A stretch of DNA of 64,000 nucleotides from Actinokineospora iranica. Its GTDB lineage: Bacteria > Actinomycetota > Actinomycetes > Mycobacteriales > Pseudonocardiaceae. Where the stretch lies: the NCBI RefSeq assembly GCF_900101685.1, contig NZ_FMZZ01000004.1, positions 256,511 through 320,510 on the forward strand, given 5' to 3'. Shown piece by piece: positions 34,409-43,662 of this stretch. Both the position numbers and the translations under genes were made by a program. The notes under the pieces are model-generated. The model was not told where the DNA came from, made no database searches, and saw nothing but the letters and a program-made list of their open reading frames with translations. The first letter of the stretch is position 1. Each line of letters begins with the position of its first letter.

Positions 34409-34864
34409 CTATCCCCTGCCCGCGAACGGGTTTCCGCTGAGCATCTGGCTCTGCCCGCGGAACTCGGCGACCACCTCGCCGTCGCTGGTGCGCACCGTGA
34501 CGTCGTAGAGCCCGGTGCGGCCGACGCGCTCGCGCTCGGTCGCCTCGGCGACCAGGTCGGCGCCGACCCGGGCCGGGCGCAGGAACGTCACCTGCGCGCT
34601 CTGCGCCACGTTGACCGAGGCGTAACTGTTGCACGCGTAGGCGAAGGCCGCGTCGGCGAGCAGGAACACGTAACCGCCGTGGCCGATGCCGTAGCCGTTG
34701 GTCATCTCGGCGGTGACGCGCATCGACACGCTCGCCCGGCCCGGCCCCACCTCGCCGAGCGTGATTCCCAGCGACTGGCAGGTGCGGTCGGTGGCGTAAA
34801 GCTCCTCGGCTCGGCGTGCCGCGACCGTCATCGCGTCGGCCTGCTCACCGTCGGCGCCTGGCAT
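34409..34864 (-). CDS. PaaI-type hotdog thioesterase
   Basis: A 151-residue hotdog-fold enzyme with the PaaI signature NGYGIGHGGYVFLLADAAFAYACNS. PaaI enzymes hydrolyse aryl- or hydroxyphenylacetyl-CoA thioesters and rescue stalled thioester pathways. It is the only minus-strand gene in the cluster, sandwiched between the TIGR03086 gene and the ACP gene, and is divergent from the ACP. It may edit mis-loaded carriers or CoA intermediates. Confidence 0.85.
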   Translation of the reverse strand: MPGADGEQADAMTVAARRAEELYATDRTCQSLGITLGEVGPGRASVSMRVTAEMTNGYGIGHGGYVFLLADAAFAYACNSYASVNVAQSAQVTFLRPARVGADLVAEATERERVGRTGLYDVTVRTSDGEVVAEFRGQSQMLSGNPFAGRG

Positions 34865-34938
34865 TCAGATTCCCCCCAGAGTCGATTGTCGGGCAAGTCC
34901 ATTGTCGGGCATCAGGATCATAGGACACGGAAAACCCG

Positions 34939-35331
34939 ATGAATCAAGTCACCCCGTTCATCGAACAACTGACCGCGGCTCCGCTTTCCGAACGGCCGAC
35001 CGTGCTGGAGCGGATGGTGGTCGACAAATTCAGAGCCTTGTTGCTGTTCGAGAGCACCGATGCGTACCCGCTGGACGAGAGTTATTTCACGCTGGGCTTG
35101 ACATCGCTGGGCGCCATGGACGTCAAGCGGCAGTTGGAGGAGCAACTCGGCCGGTCGATCGAGGCCGCGACGCTTTTCAACAACCCGACGACCGGATATC
35201 TGCTCGCATACCTGCGTTCCGAGGTGCTGGCGGATCTCTTCTGCGGCGCGCGGGCCACGGCCGACCACAGCCCGGACTCTGTCGAGGACGACCTCGTCGA
35301 CGACCTGCTCCGCGACCTCTACGACGGATGA
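34939..35331 (+). CDS. Acyl carrier protein with N- and C-terminal extensions
   Basis: A 130-residue protein whose central part (about 27-95) is a carrier domain with the attachment site LGLTSLGAMDVK (Ser about 56). The flanks are acidic, and the C-terminal tail SVEDDLVDDLLRDLYDG is helical and may dock with the next PKS, whose own N-terminus is basic. It likely carries the PKS starter unit. It lies 70 bases before the PKS start. Confidence 0.82.
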   Translation: MNQVTPFIEQLTAAPLSERPTVLERMVVDKFRALLLFESTDAYPLDESYFTLGLTSLGAMDVKRQLEEQLGRSIEAATLFNNPTTGYLLAYLRSEVLADLFCGARATADHSPDSVEDDLVDDLLRDLYDG

Positions 35332-35401
35332 CCAGTCAAGCCACCAGCCAGGTGATCAGTTGACCACGGCGGCAGCATCGCCGAGAAGAACAGGGCCTTC
35401 C

Positions 35402-38400
35402 ATGACCGGTAACACCACAGCTTCCAGGACCGACGCGCTCACTCGGCAGCTGCTCGCCGAGAAGTACGAACCGATCGCGATCGTCGGAATGGGCGTCCAC
35501 TTCCCCGGCGACAACGACGACCCGGGGAAGTTCGCCGATTTCCTCCGGGCGGGCGGCGACGGCACCGGCCCCGTTCCTACCGACCGCTGGGATATGGCCG
35601 CGCTCCAGGCCGCCGAGCGTGCCGCGGGCAAGCCGCCGCTGGCCGCGGGCGGCGGGTTCGTCTCCGGAATGGACCTGTTCGACCCGCGGTTCTTCAACAT
35701 CTCGCCGAAGGAAGCCGGTTTTGTCGACCCGCAGCACCGCTGGGCGCTGGAATGCTCGTGGCGGGCGTTCGAGTCGGCGAACATCGACCCGGCCACGCTG
35801 CGCCACGGCAACGGCGGCGTCTATCTCGGGGTCGGCCAGATGGACTTCACCATCGAGGTCGAGTCGGTGCCGGACGGCGAACTCGACGCCCACATCGCCG
35901 CGGGCACCGCGCACAGCGCGGCCGCGGGCAGGCTGTCGTATTTCCTCGGCTGGCGCGGCCCGTGCCTGAGCGTCGACACCGCGTGCTCGTCGTCTCTGGT
36001 CGCGCTGCACCTCGCGGTCCAGGGCCTGCGCAAGGGCGAATGCGAGATCGCCCTGGCGGGCGGGGTCAACGGCACGCACCACCCGCGCAACCACATCGTC
36101 TACTCGCGCGCCCGGATGCTGTCCCCGGACGGCAAATGCAAGACCTTCGACGACTCGGCCGACGGCTACGGCCGCAGCGAAGGGTGCGGAATGCTGCTCC
36201 TGAAGCGGCTTTCCGACGCCCGGCGCGACGGTGACACGGTGCTCGCGCTCGTGCGCGGCTCCGCGGTGCGCCAGGACGGCGAGAGCGGCGGCCTGACCGT
36301 GCCGAACGGCACCGCTCAGGCGGCGCTGATGCGCGCGGCCCTGGCCAGCGCCAGGCTGAAACCCGCCGAGATCGGCTACGTGGAGGCGCACGGCACCGGC
36401 ACCTCGCTCGGCGACCCCATCGAGATGAGCGCCATCGACACGGTGTTCTCGTCCTCGCGCGCGGCGGACGATCCGCTGGTCGTGGGGTCGGTCAAGACCA
36501 ACATCGGCCACATGGAGGCCGCGGCAGGCGTCGGCGGGATCGTCAAGACCGTCTTGCAGATGCGGGAGGGTGTGATCTACCCGCACATCAACCTGACCAC
36601 GCCGTCCCGCCACATCCCCTGGGACCGGTACCGGGTGACCGTGCCGACCGACGTCCGCGACTGGGCCGCCGACGGGCCGCGTCGGGCGATGGTGAACTCC
36701 TACGGTTTCGCGGGCACCATCGCCTCGGTGGTGCTTGAAGAGGCGCCACGGCCCAAAACCGCGGCCGAGCCCACCGACACCGCGGACACCGGGGTGCTCA
36801 CCATTTCCGCCAAGACGCACAGCGCGCTGCCCGCGCAACTGCGGCGGTACCGGCGTTTCCTCGATGACAACCCCGACATCTCGATCGCCGACCTGTGCCA
36901 CACCGCCAATGTCGGGCGCACCCACCTCGCCGCCCGGATCGCGGGCCCCGTCGACACGCGCGCCGACGCGCTGCGCCTGCTCGATGAGGCGCTGTCGGCC
37001 CCGCCGACCGACTCGGAGCCGTCGCTGTCGAACGTCGCGTTCATGTTCGCCGGGCAGGGCTCGCAGTACCCGGGGATGGGCAAGGCCCTCTACGACCGGT
37101 ACCCGGTGTTCCGCGCGCATGTCGACGACTGCGACCGGCTCTTCGCCGCGCACCTGGGGATGTCCGTCCGCGACATGATGTTCGACTTGTCCTCCGACGA
37201 CGCCGACGACATCCACCAGACCCAGCTCACGCAGCCCGCGCTGTTCACCCTGGAATACGCGCTCGCGCGGCTGTGGATGGACTGGGGCGTGCGGCCGACT
37301 GTCCTTTTGGGACACAGCATCGGCGAGATCGTCGCCGCGACCGTCGCCGGGCTGTTCACCGTCGAGGACGCGGTGACCCTGGTGGCCGCCCGCGCCCGCC
37401 TCATGCAGGCGGTGTCCGCGCCCGGCGGGATGATCGCCGTGCGCGCCGCGGCGGCCGACGTCGCTCCCCTGCTGGCCGACTTCCCCGATGTGGGCCTGGG
37501 CGGGATCAACGCGCCCGAGCAGTGCGTGATCTCCGGCGGGCACGACTCGCTCGCCGCGATCGTCGCCACGCTCACCGAGCGCGGTGTGAAGACCAAGGCG
37601 CTGTCGGTCTCGCACGCGTTCCACTCGCCGCTGATGGCCGAGGTGTTCGACGCCTTCCGCGACGCCCTGCGCGACATCGCTTTCCACGAGCCGCGATTGA
37701 GCTTCGTGTCGAACGTGACCGGCGCGGTCGCCGCGTTCGCCGAGGTCGGCACCGCGGAGTACTGGGTGCGCCACATCGCCGAGCCGGTGAACTTCGCCGC
37801 GGGGATGCGCGCCGTGCAGGAGCGCGGCGCGCACGTCTTCGTCGAAGTGGGGCCCGCCGCGACGCTGAACAACATGGGCAGGCAGAACACCGATCCCGCC
37901 GCCCACCTGTGGGTGAGCAGCCTCGATCCCGCTGACGAGGGAACATCGACCATCCGCCGCGCGGTCGCGCGGTGCTACACGGCGGGTCTGCCGATCGACT
38001 GGGCGCGGTACCACAGCGGGCGGCCGGGCCGCCGCGTCCCGGCGCCGGGGTATGTCTTCGACCGCAAGCGCTACTGGCTGCCCGCGCTGCCGGGAGCCGC
38101 GTCGGGCGCCGCGTCTCACCACCCGCTGCTGGGCACGGAGATTTCCGCCGCGGCCGAGGCCGCCGATGGCCGCAGGGTGTTCCGGACGCGGCTGAGTCCG
38201 CTGGCGCCGGGATACCTCGCCGACCACGTCGTCATGGGGCAGGTCGTGTTCCCCGGCGCGGGGTATGTCGAGACGATCCTCGCGGCGCAGGACGCGGTGT
38301 TCGGTGAGACCGCGCGCCCGCTGCGCGATATCCGGATTCTCGAACCGCTGTTCCTCGCCCAGGACGCGCTGACCGAGGTCGAGACCCGGCTGCGTCCCCT

Positions 38401-41400
38401 GGGCGACGGGGAGTTCGCCGCGGAGATCGTCAGCCGCGTCGAGGGCCAGGACGGCGCCATCGAACGCCTGCACGCGACCGCCGTGATCGGCGGCCCGCCC
38501 CAGCCGACCGCGGCCACCGCCGAGGTGGTGGCCAGGCTGCGCGCCGAACGCGACCGCGGCCAGGCGCGGGCAACCGTGTCGGCGGACGACCTGTACGCGC
38601 GCTACACCGACTTGGGCCTGCCGTACGGCACGCGGTTCCGGCTGGTGCGCGAGGTTTCCCGCTTCGCTGAGACGTTCGCGGTCGGCGACCTGCGCGCCGC
38701 CGCGCACTCGGCGGTCGAGCAGCTGACCGCGGCCGTGCTGGACTGCGCGATGCAGACCATCGGCGGGATCGTGGATCTCTCCGACGCGTACCTGCCGGTG
38801 GCGTTCGCCACGATCGAGCTGTTCAAGAAGCCCAAGGGCGATCTCGAAGTGCTGACCGAGATCACCGCGCACGACGACGACGGCCTGACCGCCGACATCG
38901 TCGGCATGGAAGGCGACCGCGCTGTCTTCGCCGTCCGCGGGGCCCGGCTCAAGCGCGTCGCGCGGCCGAACGCCTCGTCCGGTCGCGCGTTCCTGGAGCC
39001 GCGGTGGGTCAAGCGCTCCCTGGTGGAGCGGGCGTCGACCGGCCCGGCGACGGTGGTCGTTGCGCACCGCCCGCAGGCGGATTTCGACGCCGTGGCCCCG
39101 GTTCTCGCCAAGGCGGGAGTCGAACTGCGGTTCGCCGCCGACGGCCGGGAAGCGGCGCGGATGGTCTCGGCCGCGGTGTCGGACGCCGAGCTGTGGTGGT
39201 TCTGGCGGGCCAGCCCCGACCTCGACGGAGTCGACCGGCTCGACGCGGAATGCGCGGCGAACTACCGCGACCTGCTCGATCTGATGGCCGGACTCGACGG
39301 GGCGAGCGTGGGCAGGTCGGTGCGGCTGCGGCTGATCACCGAAGGCGCCCAGGCCCTCCCCGGCGACCCGCCCGCCCGCGCGGAGCACCAGGCCGCGGCG
39401 TCGCTGTGGGGCGCGGGCCATGTGCTGTTGACCGAGTACCCCGCGCTGCGGGCCACCCTGGTCGATCTGGCCCAGGGCGACCTGCGTGCCCTCGCCGACG
39501 AGCTGCTGCACGGCGACGCGGGCGACGGGGAGTTCCAACTCGCCTACCGCGGCGGAATCCGGCATGTCCGCAGGCTGGCTCCGCTGGCCGCCCCCGCCGA
39601 GGGCGACTTCGAGCTGCGGATCACCGAGTACGGGGACTTCACCAAGGTCAAGCCGGTGCCGGTGCCTGCCGACGGCGTCGAGCCGGTGGGCGACGAGGTG
39701 ACCATCGCCGTGCACGCGGCTGGCTTGAACTTCAAGGACGTCCTCAACGCGCTCGGCCTGCTGCGGCAGTACGCGCTGGACAACGGTCTGCCGGAGCAGG
39801 ATCTGCCGCTCGGCTTCGAGGCCGCCGGGACGGTGGTCGCCGCAGGCCCGGCCGCGCGGTTCCAGCCCGGCGACGAGGTCATGTTCTCCCGGGTCGGATG
39901 TATGCGCTCGCGCGTCACGGTGCCGTCGTCGGTCGTCGTCGCCAAACCGTCCACTGTGGACTTCGAGCGGGCGGCGGCGATCCCGGCCGCCTACGTCACC
40001 GCCTACCACGCGCTGCGCGATCTCGCGCGCGTCAAGCCGGGAGACCGGGTGCTCATCCACGCGGCGGCGGGCGGTGTCGGACAGGCAGCGGTGCGGTTGG
40101 CTCAGCTCGCGGGGGCGGAGGTGTTCGCCACGGCCAGCCCGCGCAAGTGGGATCTGCTGCGCGGGCAGGGCGTGCGGTGGGTCATGAACTCCCGCTCGCT
40201 CGACTTCGCCGACGAGATTCTGGCGGCCACCGACGGCAGCGGCGTGGACGTCGTGCTCAACAGCCTGGCCAACGAGCACGTCGCCGCGAGCGTGCGCTGC
40301 CTCGCGCAAGGCGGCCGGTTCGTGGAACTCGGCAAGATCGGCATCTGGTCGCCGGAGCGGATGGCACGGCAGCGGCCCGACGCCGAGTACCACAACTTCG
40401 ACCTGAGCGAGTTCGCCCCCGACGAGCTCGACCGGCTCACCGGCGGCATCCTCGACACCGTCGCCGGACTCCTCGCGGCAGGAGACATCGAGGCCCCGCC
40501 CACTGTCGCGTATGGACTGGACGAGATCGATGAGGCGTTCGGCGTGCTCAGCCGGGGCGCCAACATCGGCAAGCTCGTGCTGCGGCTGCGTGAGGACCGC
40601 CCGGCAGCGGCCCCGGCGCGGATCAGCCCGGACGAGACGTACCTGATCACCGGCGGCCTCGGCGCGCTCGGCACGGTCACCGCCGGGCGGCTGGTCGCCG
40701 AGGGGGCGCGGAAGCTGGCGCTGATGAGCAGGCGTGAGGTGTCCGCGGCGGACGTCCAAACGCTGACCGAGGCGATCGGCGCGGATGTGGAAATCACCGT
40801 GCACCAAGGCGATGTGGCCGACGCCGACGACATCGCGCGGATCACGGCCGCGGCGAATCCGCCGGACGCGCCGCTGGGCGGGGTGATCCACGCGGCGGGA
40901 ACGCTCGCCGACGCGCCGTTCGAGCGGCAGACCTGGGACAGCTTCGACACCGTGCTCAGGGCGAAGGTCCGCGGCTCGTGGCTGCTGCACAAGGCGATCG
41001 AGGACATCCCGAGTGTGCGCTTCTTCGTCGGCTACTCCTCGATTTCCTCGGTGCTCGGCGCGGCGGGCCAGGCGAACTACGCCGCGGGCAACGCCTATCT
41101 CGACGCGCTGATGCGCCTGCGGGCGGCAGCGGGCCTGCCCGGTCTCAGCGTGAACTGGGGGCCGTGGGCCGAGGTCGGCATGGCCGCGGAACTCTCGGCC
41201 AAGCAGATCGAGAGCACCGAGGACCGGGGCATCAAGTTCATCAAGCCGAACGAGGCCTCGCGGGCCCTGGTGCGGGCGCTGGGCGCGGGCGCGCCGCAGG
41301 TGGTCGTCGGCGAGTTCGACTGGTCCGGCTACACGGCGGGACTGGCGGTCGCCGACGCCCTGTTCTCCCGGTTGAGCGACCAGGGGACGCAGCGCGAGGA

Positions 41401-41794
41401 CGACTTCGACGTCGCGGCGCTGGACTCGCTGACCGACACCGAACGCGCGGGCGCCATCCGCGACGCCCTGCGCGGCCGGGTCGCGCGCGTGCTGCGGTTC
41501 GGCTCGGCCCAGGACGTCGGCGCCGACGCCCGGTTCGTGGAGCTCGGCCTGGACTCGCTGGCCGCGGTCGAGCTGAAGAACGCCCTGGAGTCGCTGTTCC
41601 GGATCGCGCTGCCCACCTCGGCGCTCTTCGACCATCCGACCGTGCGCGCGCTCGCGGAGTTCGTGCACAAGTCGCTGTTCGCCGAGGAAACCAGCGCCGA
41701 CCCGTCCCATGAGGCCGCGGCGGACGAGGTGCGGAACCTGACCGAGTCCGAGGTCGACGCCGAGCTGGCCGCACTGCGCGCGCTGAACCTGTGA
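35402..41794 (+). CDS. Type I polyketide synthase, KS-AT-DH-ER-KR-ACP
   Basis: A 2130-residue single-module PKS. KS: active Cys195 (DTACSSS), His330 (EAHGTGT), His370 (NIGHMEAAAG). AT: Ser639 (GHSIGE), with HAFH at 738 pointing to malonyl-CoA. DH: His942 (HVVMGQVVFPG) and Asp1114 (DCAMQ). ER: NADPH motif HAAAGGVGQAA near 1557. KR: TGGLGALG near 1751, Tyr1893 (NYAAGNAYLD). ACP: Ser2052 (LGLDSL). All domains look active, so each extension should give a fully reduced two-carbon unit. There is no thioesterase domain. An in-frame TTG at 35360 is an alternative start. Confidence 0.92.
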   Translation: MTGNTTASRTDALTRQLLAEKYEPIAIVGMGVHFPGDNDDPGKFADFLRAGGDGTGPVPTDRWDMAALQAAERAAGKPPLAAGGGFVSGMDLFDPRFFNISPKEAGFVDPQHRWALECSWRAFESANIDPATLRHGNGGVYLGVGQMDFTIEVESVPDGELDAHIAAGTAHSAAAGRLSYFLGWRGPCLSVDTACSSSLVALHLAVQGLRKGECEIALAGGVNGTHHPRNHIVYSRARMLSPDGKCKTFDDSADGYGRSEGCGMLLLKRLSDARRDGDTVLALVRGSAVRQDGESGGLTVPNGTAQAALMRAALASARLKPAEIGYVEAHGTGTSLGDPIEMSAIDTVFSSSRAADDPLVVGSVKTNIGHMEAAAGVGGIVKTVLQMREGVIYPHINLTTPSRHIPWDRYRVTVPTDVRDWAADGPRRAMVNSYGFAGTIASVVLEEAPRPKTAAEPTDTADTGVLTISAKTHSALPAQLRRYRRFLDDNPDISIADLCHTANVGRTHLAARIAGPVDTRADALRLLDEALSAPPTDSEPSLSNVAFMFAGQGSQYPGMGKALYDRYPVFRAHVDDCDRLFAAHLGMSVRDMMFDLSSDDADDIHQTQLTQPALFTLEYALARLWMDWGVRPTVLLGHSIGEIVAATVAGLFTVEDAVTLVAARARLMQAVSAPGGMIAVRAAAADVAPLLADFPDVGLGGINAPEQCVISGGHDSLAAIVATLTERGVKTKALSVSHAFHSPLMAEVFDAFRDALRDIAFHEPRLSFVSNVTGAVAAFAEVGTAEYWVRHIAEPVNFAAGMRAVQERGAHVFVEVGPAATLNNMGRQNTDPAAHLWVSSLDPADEGTSTIRRAVARCYTAGLPIDWARYHSGRPGRRVPAPGYVFDRKRYWLPALPGAASGAASHHPLLGTEISAAAEAADGRRVFRTRLSPLAPGYLADHVVMGQVVFPGAGYVETILAAQDAVFGETARPLRDIRILEPLFLAQDALTEVETRLRPLGDGEFAAEIVSRVEGQDGAIERLHATAVIGGPPQPTAATAEVVARLRAERDRGQARATVSADDLYARYTDLGLPYGTRFRLVREVSRFAETFAVGDLRAAAHSAVEQLTAAVLDCAMQTIGGIVDLSDAYLPVAFATIELFKKPKGDLEVLTEITAHDDDGLTADIVGMEGDRAVFAVRGARLKRVARPNASSGRAFLEPRWVKRSLVERASTGPATVVVAHRPQADFDAVAPVLAKAGVELRFAADGREAARMVSAAVSDAELWWFWRASPDLDGVDRLDAECAANYRDLLDLMAGLDGASVGRSVRLRLITEGAQALPGDPPARAEHQAAASLWGAGHVLLTEYPALRATLVDLAQGDLRALADELLHGDAGDGEFQLAYRGGIRHVRRLAPLAAPAEGDFELRITEYGDFTKVKPVPVPADGVEPVGDEVTIAVHAAGLNFKDVLNALGLLRQYALDNGLPEQDLPLGFEAAGTVVAAGPAARFQPGDEVMFSRVGCMRSRVTVPSSVVVAKPSTVDFERAAAIPAAYVTAYHALRDLARVKPGDRVLIHAAAGGVGQAAVRLAQLAGAEVFATASPRKWDLLRGQGVRWVMNSRSLDFADEILAATDGSGVDVVLNSLANEHVAASVRCLAQGGRFVELGKIGIWSPERMARQRPDAEYHNFDLSEFAPDELDRLTGGILDTVAGLLAAGDIEAPPTVAYGLDEIDEAFGVLSRGANIGKLVLRLREDRPAAAPARISPDETYLITGGLGALGTVTAGRLVAEGARKLALMSRREVSAADVQTLTEAIGADVEITVHQGDVADADDIARITAAANPPDAPLGGVIHAAGTLADAPFERQTWDSFDTVLRAKVRGSWLLHKAIEDIPSVRFFVGYSSISSVLGAAGQANYAAGNAYLDALMRLRAAAGLPGLSVNWGPWAEVGMAAELSAKQIESTEDRGIKFIKPNEASRALVRALGAGAPQVVVGEFDWSGYTAGLAVADALFSRLSDQGTQREDDFDVAALDSLTDTERAGAIRDALRGRVARVLRFGSAQDVGADARFVELGLDSLAAVELKNALESLFRIALPTSALFDHPTVRALAEFVHKSLFAEETSADPSHEAAADEVRNLTESEVDAELAALRALNL

Positions 41795-41801
41795 GGAACC
41801 G

Positions 41802-43598
41802 TTGAGCTACATCGACTATCTGGACTCGCTGTCGAAGAAGCAGCTTATGGTCATGCTCGCCCGGCGCAGGCAGGAGGACACCGAGCCCATCGCGCTGGTC
41901 GGCATGGGCGCCAGGCTGCCCGGCGGGATCGGTTCCCCGGACGAGCTGTGGGCCGCGCTGCGCGGCGGCCGGGTGGTGCCGACCAGCGCGGTCGGCCCGC
42001 CGCTGGACAGCCTCGGCCGCGCTCGCTGGAACCTCGACGCGCCGGACCTCGCCCCGATCGCCGACGTCCTCGCCCACGGCGCGTTCCTCTCCGACGTCGA
42101 CGTGTTCGACGCCGCGTACTTCGGCATCTCCGACGCCGAAGCGCTGCACATGGACCCGCAGCAGCGGCTGCTGCTGGAGGTCGCGGTGGCGGCCGTCGCC
42201 GACGCCAACCTGACGCTGGCCGAGTTGCGCCGCGCCACCGTGGGCGTCTTCGTCGCGGCTGGCCAGGTGGAGTACCCGTTCGCGCGGCTGCGCAACGGGA
42301 CGGACGCGGACGACCTGTCGCCGTTCATGAGCACCGGAAGCGGCGTCGGCGCGCTGTCCGGCCGGATCGGCATGGGGCTGGGCGTCAGCGGCCCCGCGGT
42401 GAGCATCGACACGGCGTCGTCGTCGATGCTCACCGCGGTGCACCTCGCGGAGCAGTCGCTGCGCCGCGGGGAATGCGATGTGGCGCTGGTCGGTGTGTGC
42501 AACCTCGTGCTCTCCCCGTTCAGCACGGCGATCCTGGCGCGCGCGGGCATGGTCTCGCCGTCCGGCCGGAGCAGGCCGTTCACCGCGCGGGCCGACGGCC
42601 ACGTCCGCGGCGAGGGCTGCGGCGTCGTGGTGCTCACCCGGGCGTCCGATCCGCTGGCCAGCCGAGTGCGGCCGTACGCGGTGATCCGCGCGGGCGCGGT
42701 GCACCAGCACGGGGACCGTCCCGCCATGTCGGTGGCCTCGGCGGCGGGCCAGCGGACCGTGATCGACCTCGCGCTGCGCCGGGCGGGGGTGCGGCCGCAC
42801 GACGTGCACTACGTCGAGGCGCAGGCGAACGGGTCGCGGATCGGCGGGATCATCGAGGCCGAGACGCTGTCGCAGGCTTACGAGCGGGACCGCCCAGGCG
42901 CACCGCCGCTCTACCTGGGCTCATGCAAGGCGAATCTGGGCTATGCCGAGACCGCGTCCGGCGCCGCCGCGCTGATGAAGACCGCGCTCATGCTCGCGCA
43001 CCAGGAGATCGCGCCGCAGGTGGGCGCCGACGACCTCGATCCCGGCGTGCCGTGGCAGGGGCTGGGGCTGCGGTTCGCGGCAGCGCCGACCTCCTGGCCG
43101 GTTTCCGGACCGCGCCGGGCGGCGGTGAGCGGGTACGGCTTCGCGGGCACCCTCGCGCACGTGATCTTGGAGGGGGTCGACAGCGGGGACACCGCGACCG
43201 CGGGCGGTTCCGAGCCCGCGCTGCTGGTGCTCTCCGCGCACAACGCCGAAGCGCTCGCCGCGACCGCGCTGCGGCTGCACACCTATCTCGCGGATCATCC
43301 TGAACTGCCGGTGGAGTCCGTGTGCCGAACACTGGCGCTGGGCCGCGACCACGGTCCGGTCCGCGCCGCCGCCGTCGTGCCCGACCGCACCAGCCTGCTC
43401 GCCAAGTTGGCGGCCATCGCGAAAGGCACGACGCCCGATCTTCCTGGCGAAGGCGAACTGGCCGCGCTCGCCGCCCGCTTCCGCGCGGGCGCGGACGTCG
43501 ACTTCGGGGCTCGGGACAACACACCCGCCCTGTGCCGCCTACCCGGCCCAGTGTTGACCGGCCGCAGTTTCTGGCCCACCGACAACATCTGGCACTGA
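41802..43598 (+). CDS. Pseudo-ketosynthase with all three catalytic residues replaced
   Basis: A 598-residue protein that starts with a PKS docking-like helix (YIDYLDSLSKKQLMVMLARRR), followed by a full KS fold and part of a post-KS linker, but no AT or ACP. The KS catalytic Cys is Ser206 (DTASSSM), the first His is Gln341 (EAQANGS) and the second His is Tyr381 (NLGYAET). It cannot be a normal condensing enzyme. It may act as a chain-length or docking subunit, or as a Ser-based transacylase. The TTG start at 41802 has GAGGA at 41793; it follows the PKS stop by 7 bases. Confidence 0.87.
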   Translation: MSYIDYLDSLSKKQLMVMLARRRQEDTEPIALVGMGARLPGGIGSPDELWAALRGGRVVPTSAVGPPLDSLGRARWNLDAPDLAPIADVLAHGAFLSDVDVFDAAYFGISDAEALHMDPQQRLLLEVAVAAVADANLTLAELRRATVGVFVAAGQVEYPFARLRNGTDADDLSPFMSTGSGVGALSGRIGMGLGVSGPAVSIDTASSSMLTAVHLAEQSLRRGECDVALVGVCNLVLSPFSTAILARAGMVSPSGRSRPFTARADGHVRGEGCGVVVLTRASDPLASRVRPYAVIRAGAVHQHGDRPAMSVASAAGQRTVIDLALRRAGVRPHDVHYVEAQANGSRIGGIIEAETLSQAYERDRPGAPPLYLGSCKANLGYAETASGAAALMKTALMLAHQEIAPQVGADDLDPGVPWQGLGLRFAAAPTSWPVSGPRRAAVSGYGFAGTLAHVILEGVDSGDTATAGGSEPALLVLSAHNAEALAATALRLHTYLADHPELPVESVCRTLALGRDHGPVRAAAVVPDRTSLLAKLAAIAKGTTPDLPGEGELAALAARFRAGADVDFGARDNTPALCRLPGPVLTGRSFWPTDNIWH

Positions 43599-43644
43599 GT
43601 CATCTGGCACTGAGTCATCCGGCACTGAGTCATCCGGCACTGAG
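43591..43644 (+). repeat. 15-bp tandem repeat over the pseudo-KS stop codon
   Basis: GGCACTGAGTCATCC (first copy ends in T) is repeated 3.6 times. The first unit contains the TGA stop at 43596-43598. Because 15 is a multiple of three, each later unit places another TGA in the same frame. The last unit ends 18 bases before the next ATG. Confidence 0.85.
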
Positions 43645-43662
43645 CCCGATCGGAGACCCGAG

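Noticed and set aside
35336-41710. 2124-codon frame antisense to the PKS
   Set aside because: A mirror of the third-position GC bias of the PKS; His/Arg/Val-rich with no domains.
36000-43598. Pseudo-KS as a misread continuation of the PKS (frameshift)
   Set aside because: The PKS ends properly after its ACP, and the pseudo-KS has its own ribosome site and docking-like N-terminus.
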